Shown here one piece after another: positions 6,229-12,314 of a stretch of 12,342 bases of DNA; within the stretch, counting starts at the first letter, position 1, and each line of letters opens with the position of its first letter. The stretch is taken from assembly GCA_031287395.1 (NCBI GenBank), contig JAITTA010000281.1, positions 1 to 12,342 on the forward strand, in the 5' to 3' direction. The position numbers and the translations under genes are program-made. The notes under the pieces are model-generated. The model made no database searches. It was not told where the DNA came from and saw nothing but the letters and a program-made list of their open reading frames with translations. This DNA is from Dysgonamonadaceae bacterium. GTDB taxonomy: Bacteria; Bacteroidota; Bacteroidia; Bacteroidales; Azobacteroidaceae.

Positions 6229-7689
6229 TTATTTCACGCCATGAGGCCTCCCTACAAGAAAACCTTTTCCGATGGCATACACATCATCAATGACCATTTG
6301 GAAACTTACCGGCCGATTTTCATATTTGGCTCGTTCTTCCAACTTTTCTCTGTGGAAAGTTTTCAAATCGGACGTTAATGGGATGCTCCCTGTATCCAAA
6401 AAACGGACAGCTCCCGAATTATCGCGTGCGGGCATGATCTTCCCCGCATTGTATTTGCTTGGAGCAAAAGGAATATCGATCACTCCTGCCTCAAAAGCAG
6501 CCACGGTTCCGACAGCAACATCTCCCATTCCTAATTCTATTACACGGGACATGATACATTCCACTTCCTGTGTGATGATATTGGCTTCGGCAACAACTGC
6601 CGGTATATCGACAAAACTTTGAACCTGAAGCATAGACGCCAATTGTTTGGATGCTTTTAATCCGGAAGCATTTGCCTCTTTTGTTGGAACCCCCATGGCT
6701 TCATGAGGCGTTTTTACAATGACTTTTGTCGCTTTAGCTAAAACGGCCGCCGCCGCTCCCCATGAGATTACGGCGAATGATTTGGATTCGTCCTGTGGAA
6801 ATCCGCCCATCCATTGATGGAATACAGTTGTAACGCGCACATCATGGAATCCGAACTGATCCAGGTATTTGCGCGTTGTTTGTTCCAATGAGCGAATCGC
6901 TGCCACATCCTGGATCATATTTCCGCATTGTCCGTAACCGACAGTAATATCTTTCACTCCTTGTGTAGCCGCCAGTAAAGCTTCGATGATGGCTACCGAA
7001 TTGGAAATACAGGGAAGTACAAGTGTTCCGGTCAAAGGACCGAACGGTTCACGATTGATGGAAACGCCATTTTCTTCATAAATGCCGATTAAGCGATCGG
7101 TATATTGCCAATGAGCGATTGTTTTTTCCAGAGAATGGTTCTTTGAGTAAGGGATATTGTAGGAGATTCCCCCTCCCTCGTAAGAAGTAAATCCTCCGGC
7201 GATTGTAATTTCAGTTAACAAACGGGCGTCGGGAGTTCCGTGACGAACCTGTACCGGGCTTTTAAGGGAGGATGTAACCGTACGGCAGATACTTACACCA
7301 TAATTAACGGCCGGAAATCCATTGAGCATGGAACGTCCGCTTTCTTTACTTTTTTCGATCCCGATTTGAGCTTCGTTGTAACGGTTGAGGCGGGTATAAC
7401 TATCTATGGTGGTTGGTAAAAGATCGGCTTCGCCTTCTGTTTCCAGGTATTGCAACAATTTGATGTGCTCATCGTAGAGGGCAACTCCGGCACGCGGTTG
7501 AATCAAAGTTAAACCGTTTTCTTTCGCATACGCAAGTTTTGCTCCAAACCGTTTTTCTACGGGAATCTCTTTCTGATATCGGATGGCTTCTTCCAGACTC
7601 ACATCCTTGCCTGTAGACCACTGTTCCACTACTTCCTCGCGTTCTGCCAGGAATTTGTCCATTGTTAATTTTTCGTTCTTGATTTCCAT
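6229..7689 (-). CDS. glmE: Glutamate mutase epsilon (large, catalytic) subunit
   Basis: With GlmS and adenosylcobalamin it catalyses the radical carbon-skeleton rearrangement of L-glutamate to (2S,3S)-3-methylaspartate. The 486 residues fit the ~483-residue clostridial subunit. Substrate-binding positions known from the Clostridium cochlearium enzyme fall at identical numbers here: R66 (QPRAGV), R100 (YTRLNRY), R149 (QVRHGTP), E171 (SYEGGG), E214 (NREPFG), H291 (VFHQWMGGFP), K326 and E330 (VIVKTPHE). This strongly supports an active enzyme and the chosen start. It lacks a B12-binding domain, which GlmS supplies. The gene lies 32 bp after glmL and 70 bp before the methylaspartase gene, giving the classical glmS-glmL-glmE-mal order. 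Confidence 0.98.
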   Translation of the reverse strand: MEIKNEKLTMDKFLAEREEVVEQWSTGKDVSLEEAIRYQKEIPVEKRFGAKLAYAKENGLTLIQPRAGVALYDEHIKLLQYLETEGEADLLPTTIDSYTRLNRYNEAQIGIEKSKESGRSMLNGFPAVNYGVSICRTVTSSLKSPVQVRHGTPDARLLTEITIAGGFTSYEGGGISYNIPYSKNHSLEKTIAHWQYTDRLIGIYEENGVSINREPFGPLTGTLVLPCISNSVAIIEALLAATQGVKDITVGYGQCGNMIQDVAAIRSLEQTTRKYLDQFGFHDVRVTTVFHQWMGGFPQDESKSFAVISWGAAAAVLAKATKVIVKTPHEAMGVPTKEANASGLKASKQLASMLQVQSFVDIPAVVAEANIITQEVECIMSRVIELGMGDVAVGTVAAFEAGVIDIPFAPSKYNAGKIMPARDNSGAVRFLDTGSIPLTSDLKTFHREKLEERAKYENRPVSFQMVIDDVYAIGKGFLVGRPHGVK

Positions 7690-7721
7690 ATCATTGCTAA
7701 TCTTCCAATTATAAGTATAAA

Positions 7722-9113
7722 TTAATTGTTATTATTAATATTTATTTCTTCTTTCATTAAATGAAGTGCTAAATCAGGATCTAACGTACCGATTAACCCC
7801 ATTGAAGCAAATATATACTGTTTGTCCAATAAAATTTTCGGACTTTTAGGTCTCAGGGAATTCTTTTTATCCGGTTTGAAAAGGGCTCCTTTGAGAATTG
7901 CTTCATGGTGTGGATTGTTGATCAAAATACCTCCAATACCAATTATATAGGGAATCTCGGTCAGGTCTTTCCCTGTAATGGAAAAAATAATTCCCATGGG
8001 AGAATAAGCGCTCTCCATGATTCCACAATGTCTTTCCACTGCCAGTTCGATGGCGCTTCGAGCCAGTATTTCTTCCATTTGCAATTCACGACTTCCCGTT
8101 GCGGCAACGGCATCCGGGTTGGAAATGCAATGTGTTATCCATTGGAAAATATCCTGGGAGTCTATCCCGATTTCTTTTCCCAGACAATCCATATCAAGTT
8201 CATCTGCCAGAGAAGCCAAACTGTAACGCATTCCCAGATCACCTTCCACAGTACGCTTACTGAAAGGCTCCGGAAGTCCTTTGACCAGTACATTTTCAGC
8301 TATCGGCTTTCCTGAAGCCATAGAATAAACGTCCGTTGTCGCACCTCCCAAGTCGATGGCCATCAATTCTCCGATACCCGGACTGTTTTTGGTGCCTTTA
8401 CTAAGCAATTCACAGGCATTCATCACGGCCAAAGGGGTAGGGATAATTTCTCCCGAAGCCATCTGTTGTACTTCCGATAGTCCTTTGGCATCCACGATTT
8501 TACGGATAAACACATCCCGAATGCATTGTTTGGCCGGTTCTATATTCAAATGATTGAAAACAGGCATTACATTGTCGGTGATAACATAATCTTTTCCCGA
8601 TGATTTGAGGATTTCCTCCAATTCATAGGAAGCGCTTTTATTTCCTGCAACAATAATTGAAAAGTCCTGGTCGATCTCCGACAACCGGCGGGCATTGGCA
8701 ATAATGACCTCTTTATTACCTCCGTCGGTACCGCCACATAGCAGAACTACGTCGGGGTTGATATCTTTAATTTCAATCTGTTCGGAATGCGATATTTCGA
8801 AAGAATAGGTTTTGACTACCTTTGCTCCGGCGCTGGAAGCCGCCAATTTGGCTGCTTTGGCTGTAAGTTCGGGTACCAATCCGAGAGCAACCATTTTAAG
8901 TCCGCCTCCTGCACTACTACAACATAAAATCCTGTCGTAATGTAATTTGCCAAGTTTTGTTTCGAGTTTTTTTAAAGCGCTATAGAAGCCATCCATGATA
9001 TTTGTTTCAATGGTGGTAAAAGCACTGGATGTTGCCAGAATACGGAATTCTTCGGCATCAATGGCTGTCAATTTCGTATAAGTGCTTCCGAAATCGGCCG
9101 TAAGGTAAAACAT
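7722..9113 (-). CDS. glmL: Glutamate mutase reactivating factor / MutL-family ATPase
   Basis: A 463-residue member of the GlmL/MutL family, in the ASKHA (actin/Hsp70-fold) ATPase group. It is unrelated to the DNA mismatch-repair MutL. Phosphate-binding motifs are visible: ADFGSTYTK (6-14), LLCGGTDGGNKE (124-135), MAIDLGGATTDVYS (251-264) and a C-terminal IIGIGGILINNP. The family is thought to reactivate or chaperone the B12-dependent mutase by exchanging damaged cobalamin for intact coenzyme at the expense of ATP. It starts 9 bp after the glmS stop and precedes glmE by 32 bp, a spacing that suggests coordinated production with both mutase subunits. The protein appears complete, with no frameshift. 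Confidence 0.95.
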   Translation of the reverse strand: MFYLTADFGSTYTKLTAIDAEEFRILATSSAFTTIETNIMDGFYSALKKLETKLGKLHYDRILCCSSAGGGLKMVALGLVPELTAKAAKLAASSAGAKVVKTYSFEISHSEQIEIKDINPDVVLLCGGTDGGNKEVIIANARRLSEIDQDFSIIVAGNKSASYELEEILKSSGKDYVITDNVMPVFNHLNIEPAKQCIRDVFIRKIVDAKGLSEVQQMASGEIIPTPLAVMNACELLSKGTKNSPGIGELMAIDLGGATTDVYSMASGKPIAENVLVKGLPEPFSKRTVEGDLGMRYSLASLADELDMDCLGKEIGIDSQDIFQWITHCISNPDAVAATGSRELQMEEILARSAIELAVERHCGIMESAYSPMGIIFSITGKDLTEIPYIIGIGGILINNPHHEAILKGALFKPDKKNSLRPKSPKILLDKQYIFASMGLIGTLDPDLALHLMKEEININNNN

Positions 9114-9122
9114 AAACGAAAA

Positions 9123-9530
9123 TTAACTTATAAATTGATGCAAATCTTCGATTGTCGTTTCCACTGAAGTTCCCGGAGGGTAAGCTTTGGTAAATCCCAT
9201 AGCCTGGAATCGTTTTTCAACGTCGGCGAAGTCCTGCTTTCCAACTACCAAATTTCCTCCAACAAGCAGCACTATATTTTTTAATCCTGCTTCGTTGCAT
9301 TTATCGCGCAGTCCGCTACAATCAATTTCTCCGTGTCCATACAAGGAAGAAACAACAATGGCATCTGCACTTGTTTCGAGAGCCGCATTAATAAACTCTT
9401 CCTGAGATACCATAACTCCCAGATTCACAACATTAAATCCTGCATCTTCCAGAGCATAGGCAAGTATCTTGTTGCCAACAGCGTGTACATCTGCTCCGAT
9501 AACTCCAGTTACAATGGTTTTTCGTTTCAT
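9123..9530 (-). CDS. glmS: Glutamate mutase sigma (small, cobalamin-binding) subunit
   Basis: This 135-residue protein binds adenosylcobalamin in the base-off/His-on mode. The DxHxxG motif is D14-V-H16-A-V-G19, where H16 is the cobalt ligand. The second and third motifs are S61-S-L63 (VVSSLYGHG) and the GG pair at 91-92 (LLVGGNL). Residue numbers match those of the clostridial MutS/GlmS (137 residues). It is not glucosamine-6-phosphate synthase, which shares the symbol glmS, nor mismatch-repair MutS. It is the first gene of the operon, 9 bp ahead of glmL. No strong Shine-Dalgarno sequence precedes the ATG. The start codon lies inside a 7-bp inverted repeat with the leader (see the regulatory entries). 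Confidence 0.97.
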   Translation of the reverse strand: MKRKTIVTGVIGADVHAVGNKILAYALEDAGFNVVNLGVMVSQEEFINAALETSADAIVVSSLYGHGEIDCSGLRDKCNEAGLKNIVLLVGGNLVVGKQDFADVEKRFQAMGFTKAYPPGTSVETTIEDLHQFIS

Positions 9531-9567
9531 ACGATAAATAATTTGTTTTTAAGAGTCGTGTCGTATG
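9528..9567 (-). promoter_or_regulatory. Inverted repeat covering the glmS start codon
   Basis: On the minus strand CATACGA (9567-9561) is perfectly complementary to TCGTATG (9534-9528), whose last three bases are the glmS ATG. The loop is 26 bases and AT-rich. If formed in the mRNA it would occlude the start codon. The upstream arm abuts the larger leader hairpin and shares base 9567 with it, so the two could stack or compete. A 7-bp match can occur by chance over this distance, so regulation is a hypothesis. Confidence 0.35.
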
Positions 9568-9618
9568 GAACTCGCATTATCATTTTCTTTCGTTTGACAA
9601 AAGTGAATGCTCGTTTCC
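9566..9618 (-). promoter_or_regulatory. Leader hairpin of the glutamate mutase operon with tandem G-A internal loop
   Basis: Read as RNA on the minus strand, GGAAAC-GA-GCATT (9618-9606) can pair with AATGC-GA-GTTCC (9578-9567). One base bulges and the two GA steps oppose each other, an arrangement that can form stable sheared tandem G-A pairs. The loop is about 27 bases and purine-rich on its 3' side. It lies about 20 bases after the predicted transcription start and just upstream of the start-codon inverted repeat. It may be a regulatory leader or a dispersed intergenic repeat, since part of it recurs at 12277-12310. No known riboswitch class was recognised. Confidence 0.4.
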
Positions 9619-9644
9619 TAAAATTAGTATTCTGAAATTCTCGG

Positions 9645-9652
9645 CAAAGTTA
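9645..9652 (-). promoter_or_regulatory. Putative Bacteroidetes -7 promoter box of the glmS operon
   Basis: The minus strand reads TAACTTTG here, an exact match to the Bacteroidetes primary-sigma -7 consensus TAnnTTTG. The nearest TTTG -33-type element (9687-9684) is about 31 bp away, longer than the usual ~19-22 bp, so the -33 box is poor or absent. The start of transcription would be near 9638-9640, giving a leader of about 110 bases before glmS. No comparable box was found in the internal gaps, consistent with one transcript for the nine genes. Confidence 0.5.
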
Positions 9653-9736
9653 CGTATTAAAAATGATTTATAATAAAATTTATCAAAAAAAATACATTGA
9701 TACATTGACTTTTTGTTATCAAAATGTCTGAATAAA

Positions 9737-9782
9737 TGCAAAAAAACGGTGAGTCTGAACATTTTTACCGTTTTTTCGTGCA
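9737..9782. repeat. Imperfect palindrome in the divergent spacer
   Basis: Arms AAAAAACGGT (9741-9750) and ACCGTTTTTT (9767-9776) are perfect 10-bp complements around a 16-base loop. TGCA (9737-9740 and 9779-9782) extends the symmetry after a 2-base bulge. The stem ending in T6 resembles a weak intrinsic terminator on either strand, but no gene ends nearby. An operator for the operon or for lgt is equally possible. Confidence 0.35.
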
Positions 9783-9976
9783 ATATTACTTGCAAATTGT
9801 TATTTTTAATCGCTTTTTAAATATATATTCCATTCCCTGTTTCTATAGTCACCGGATAAATTCCGTTATTCCATTTTGAAGTCTGAAGAGTGAATAAGGA
9901 AACTCCGGCGTTATATTTAACGTTCAATTTCCATCGATTTGTTAACCCTTTTTATTTAATTTATCCCCAAAAAAAC

Positions 9977-9984
9977 TAACTTTG
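9977..9984 (+). promoter_or_regulatory. Putative -7 promoter box for lgt
   Basis: TAACTTTG matches the Bacteroidetes TAnnTTTG -7 consensus exactly. Transcription would begin near 9989-9991, only about 20 bases before the ATG at 10009. No good TTTG -33 box is found at the expected distance; the nearest TTTG, at 9938, is too far. Because this box overlaps the in-frame TTG at 9982, that codon cannot be the start of the lgt product. Confidence 0.5.
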
Positions 9985-10008
9985 CATTTTAATTTTATAA
10001 TCATTAAA

Positions 10009-10839
10009 ATGTTATCATTTATTACCTGGACAGTCGATCCGGTTGCATTCACCATTCCCGGCTGGGGACTCGATGTGAGATGGTACGGTATTACTTTTGC
10101 CCTTGGATTTGCTTTGGGCAGTTACATTGTTTACCGGATGTGGAAACATGAAGGTCTTAATGAAGACTGGTTTGATAAACTATTTTTTTATGTCATTGTT
10201 GCCGCAACCGTAGGTGCCAGATTAGGACATTGTCTCTTTTATCATCCGGAACATTATCTTGCCAATCCGGTAGAAATATTAAGGTTTCGAGATGGCGGGT
10301 TGGCAAGTCATGGAGGAACAATAGGTATTATTATCGCTATCTGGTTATATTCCAAGTATGTAACTGGAAAAAGTATGCTCTGGACACTCGACCGTCTAGT
10401 GGTTCCGGTAGGATTTACAGCCGCCTTTATCCGCATGGGCAATCTGATGAATCATGAGATTTACGGGCATGAAACGACCGTACCGTGGGCATTCCGTTTT
10501 ATTATAAATATTCCATACTGGAAGAGGGGTGTTTCTCCGTTCTTTTCTCTGCCGTCACATCCGACTCAAATTTATGAAGCTTTGTGTTACATTCTTACAG
10601 CCTGCGTCTGTATGTGGTTATATTGGAAAAAAGACGCCCAAAAGCGTCAGGGATTTATTTTCGGAGTTTTTCTGATCGGTATTTTCCTTTCCCGTTTTTT
10701 TCTGGAATTTTTGAAAAACAATCAGGAATCTTTCGAAGAAGGTTGGATCATCAATATGGGACAAATCCTCAGTATTCCGTTTATTATAGCCGGATTCCTG
10801 TTTGTTTACGGAGTAATGAGGAAAAATGCAGGGAGTTAA
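10009..10839 (+). CDS. lgt: Prolipoprotein diacylglyceryl transferase
   Basis: An inner-membrane enzyme that transfers diacylglycerol from phosphatidylglycerol to the lipobox cysteine of prolipoproteins, the first step of lipoprotein maturation. The ATG at 10009 gives 276 residues; the in-frame TTG at 9982 falls in the promoter. About seven hydrophobic segments are visible. Family motifs are present: RWYGITFALGF (24-34), GLASHGGTIG (97-106) with the essential-type H101, IRMGNLMNHEIYG (141-153) containing R142, N145 and E150, the SHPTQIYEAL stretch (183-192), and SRFFLEFLK (228-236) with R229 at the position of the conserved late arginine. It looks complete. The stop codon lies inside the first unit of a 10-bp repeat array. 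It is a housekeeping gene with no functional link to the divergent operon. Confidence 0.97.
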   Translation: MLSFITWTVDPVAFTIPGWGLDVRWYGITFALGFALGSYIVYRMWKHEGLNEDWFDKLFFYVIVAATVGARLGHCLFYHPEHYLANPVEILRFRDGGLASHGGTIGIIIAIWLYSKYVTGKSMLWTLDRLVVPVGFTAAFIRMGNLMNHEIYGHETTVPWAFRFIINIPYWKRGVSPFFSLPSHPTQIYEALCYILTACVCMWLYWKKDAQKRQGFIFGVFLIGIFLSRFFLEFLKNNQESFEEGWIINMGQILSIPFIIAGFLFVYGVMRKNAGS

Positions 10840-10900
10840 AAGGAGTTACAAGTAGTTACAAGTAGTTACAGGGAGTTGAAGTAAGGTAAAGTGAGTTAAA
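10831..10900. repeat. 10-bp period tandem repeat array after (and overlapping the stop of) lgt
   Basis: Seven consecutive 10-base units sit in register, approximately RGKAGTTAMA. Examples are GGGAGTTAAA at 10831, AGGAGTTACA at 10841, AGTAGTTACA at 10851 and again at 10861, and GTGAGTTAAA at 10891. The first unit contains the lgt TAA. The 10-bp period equals about one DNA helical turn. The inverted counterpart is at 10941-10984. Confidence 0.85.
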
Positions 10901-10925
10901 AAAAAGTTATAATAAGATGAAGAAA

Positions 10926-10937
10926 ATTTTGCAAAAT
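10926..10937. repeat. 12-bp perfect palindrome in the loop of the large inverted repeat
   Basis: ATTTTGCAAAAT reads identically on both strands. It lies in the spacer between the direct array (10831-10900) and its inverted copy (10941-10984). AT-rich palindromes of this size do occur by chance. It could be a regulator site for the downstream flavodiiron gene or just the tip of a cruciform. Confidence 0.3.
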
Positions 10938-10940
10938 ATT

Positions 10941-10984
10941 CTTTTAACTACCTGTAACTCCTTTTAACTACCTGTAACTACCTG
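10941..10984. repeat. Inverted copy of the 10-bp repeat array upstream of the flavodiiron gene
   Basis: Four in-register 10-base units (CTTTTAACTA, CCTGTAACTC, CTTTTAACTA, CCTGTAACTA) plus a partial CCTG are the reverse complement of the array at 10831-10900. Bases 10953-10969 (TGTAACTCCTTTTAACT) are a perfect 17-bp inverse match of 10834-10850. The pair could fold into a long stem over a loop of about 100 bases and might end the lgt transcript. It ends 23 bp before the flavodiiron start. Confidence 0.82.
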
Positions 10985-11007
10985 AAAAATCAATAAAACA
11001 ATAAATC

Positions 11008-12198
11008 ATGTTAAAACCGATTGAAATTAAAAAAGACCTCTTTTATGTGGGTGTAAACGACCGTACAAAAGAATTGTTTGAAGGCCATTGGCCTCTGCCT
11101 AAAGGAGTTTCCTATAATTCATATTTATTAAAAGATGAAAAATGTGTCCTCTTTGATACGGTGGATATCTGTTATTCGGAGATTTTTTTTCGGAAATTGG
11201 AAAAAGCTTTGAACGGAAAAAAACTGGATTATCTGGTCATCAACCACATGGAACCCGATCATTCCGGTTCATTGGGATTATTGAGAAAACAATATCCGGA
11301 CGTACAAATTATAGGAAATGCCCGTACACTCGACATGGTAAAAGGATATTATGGTATTGAAGAAGGAACAACCGCTGTTAAAGATGGAGATGAACTTTCC
11401 GTGGGCGCACACAATCTGAAGTTTTACTTGACTCCAATGGTCCATTGGCCGGAAACTATGATGACTTATGAAACTACTTGCGGGATTGTGTTTTCAGGTG
11501 ATGCATTCGGTACTTTCGGCACATTGGACGGTGGAATAACGGACACTCAACTGAATCCCGGGAAATATTGGGAAGAAATGATTCGTTATTACTCCAATAT
11601 TGTAGGAAAATATGGAAGCCCTGTGCAGAAAGCGTTGGCAAAACTTGGCGAACTGAATCTGAATACGATTTGTTCTACCCATGGGCCGGTCTGGACGATA
11701 AAAGAAAATATCCGGAAGGTAATAGCCTTGTATGATAAGTTGAGTCGTTATGAAGGAGATAATGGTGTTGTCATCGCTTATGGAAGCATGTATGGACACA
11801 CCGAGCTCATGGCTGAAGCCATTGCCGCAGAACTGGCCGGGTTAGGAGTCAAGGATATTGTTCTTCATAACGTATCCAAACGGGATTTATCGTATGTTAT
11901 TCGGGATATTTTTAAATATAAAGGCCTGATAATAGGTTCTCCTACTTATAATAATGAATTATTTCCCCAAGTGGAAGCCTTGATTTCAAAAATCCAAGGA
12001 CGTGATATGAAAAACAGGATATTCGGTTATTTCGGTTCTTATACCTGGGCGGGAGCTGCCGTGAAACGACTTACTGCCTTTGCCGAAAGTTCGGGCTTTG
12101 AAATTGTCGGGAAACCGGTGGAAATGAAACAGGCGCCGACGGAAGCTACAATCGACGGTTGTATTGCATTGGCAAGAGCCATTGCGGAAAAGCTGTAA
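11008..12198 (+). CDS. Flavodiiron protein (A-type flavoprotein, oxygen and/or NO reductase)
   Basis: A cytoplasmic 396-residue protein with the two core flavodiiron domains. The N-terminal metallo-beta-lactamase-like domain has a complete diiron ligand set: H80-x-E82-x-D84-H85 (NHMEPDHSG), H146 (MVHWPE), D165 (SGDAFG) and H225 (STHGP). The C-terminal flavodoxin-like domain from about residue 253 shows FMN-binding segments AYGSMYGHTELMA (257-269), SPTYNNELFP (311-320) and FGSYTWAGAA (342-351). Family members reduce O2 to water and/or NO to N2O, usually taking electrons from rubredoxin. No rubredoxin or flavin reductase domain is attached, so it is the minimal class A form with a separate donor. 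It protects anaerobes from oxygen or NO. Substrate preference cannot be told from sequence. It may be a single-gene transcript; it follows a repeat-rich 168-bp gap after lgt. Confidence 0.96.
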   Translation: MLKPIEIKKDLFYVGVNDRTKELFEGHWPLPKGVSYNSYLLKDEKCVLFDTVDICYSEIFFRKLEKALNGKKLDYLVINHMEPDHSGSLGLLRKQYPDVQIIGNARTLDMVKGYYGIEEGTTAVKDGDELSVGAHNLKFYLTPMVHWPETMMTYETTCGIVFSGDAFGTFGTLDGGITDTQLNPGKYWEEMIRYYSNIVGKYGSPVQKALAKLGELNLNTICSTHGPVWTIKENIRKVIALYDKLSRYEGDNGVVIAYGSMYGHTELMAEAIAAELAGLGVKDIVLHNVSKRDLSYVIRDIFKYKGLIIGSPTYNNELFPQVEALISKIQGRDMKNRIFGYFGSYTWAGAAVKRLTAFAESSGFEIVGKPVEMKQAPTEATIDGCIALARAIAEKL

Positions 12199-12209
12199 TT
12201 CAAGCGTTT

Positions 12210-12267
12210 TTAAGTTATATGTCCGGCTTAAACACGACAAACTGATAATGTAAAACTTATAACTTAA
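12210..12267. terminator. 10-bp inverted repeat after the flavodiiron gene
   Basis: TTAAGTTATA (12210-12219) and TATAACTTAA (12258-12267) are perfect complements separated by 38 bases, starting 12 bp after the flavodiiron stop. The position suits a transcript end, but the stem is AT-rich, the loop is long and there is no clear U-run. Terminator assignment is weak. Confidence 0.3.
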
Positions 12268-12276
12268 TCTGAATAT

Positions 12277-12310
12277 GAAACGAGCATTAACCTTTGGCAA
12301 GCCAAGAGAA
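12277..12310 (+). repeat. Second copy of the glmS-leader repeat
   Basis: GAAACGAGCATT (12277-12288) is identical to the minus strand at 9617-9606. The similarity continues with scattered differences for about 20 more bases (AC.TTTG.CAA.C.AA.GAAA). The 3' complementary arm seen in the glmS leader is not present before the window ends. This suggests a dispersed intergenic element or a shared leader motif. Confidence 0.5.
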
Positions 12311-12314
12311 ATTA

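Larger units (their letters stand above)
9531..10008. other. 478-bp divergent intergenic region between glmS and lgt
   Basis: An AT-rich spacer with no credible gene. From left to right it holds the glmS leader (to about 9640), the minus-strand -7 box (9645-9652), an 8-bp tandem direct repeat TACATTGA TACATTGA (9693-9708), a long imperfect palindrome (9737-9782), a small CGTTA/TAACG inverted repeat (9909-9922) and the lgt -7 box (9977-9984). No cobalamin-riboswitch B12 box, tRNA or transposon end was recognised. Confidence 0.6.

Noticed and set aside
9531..9660. Cobalamin riboswitch in the glmS leader
   Set aside because: The leader is too short and has no B12 box; the visible hairpins do not resemble the class.
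9580..9795. Minus-strand 71-residue open frame upstream of glmS
   Set aside because: It is low-complexity and AT-rich, and crosses the promoter box and leader hairpin; no protein family is recognisable.
9982..10008. TTG at 9982 as an upstream start giving a 285-residue Lgt
   Set aside because: The TTG overlaps the TAACTTTG promoter box, and the added residues (MHFNFIIIK) are not part of the family. The ATG at 10009 is better.
10831..10984. CRISPR-like array
   Set aside because: Units are 10 bp with no spacers, and there are no cas genes nearby.
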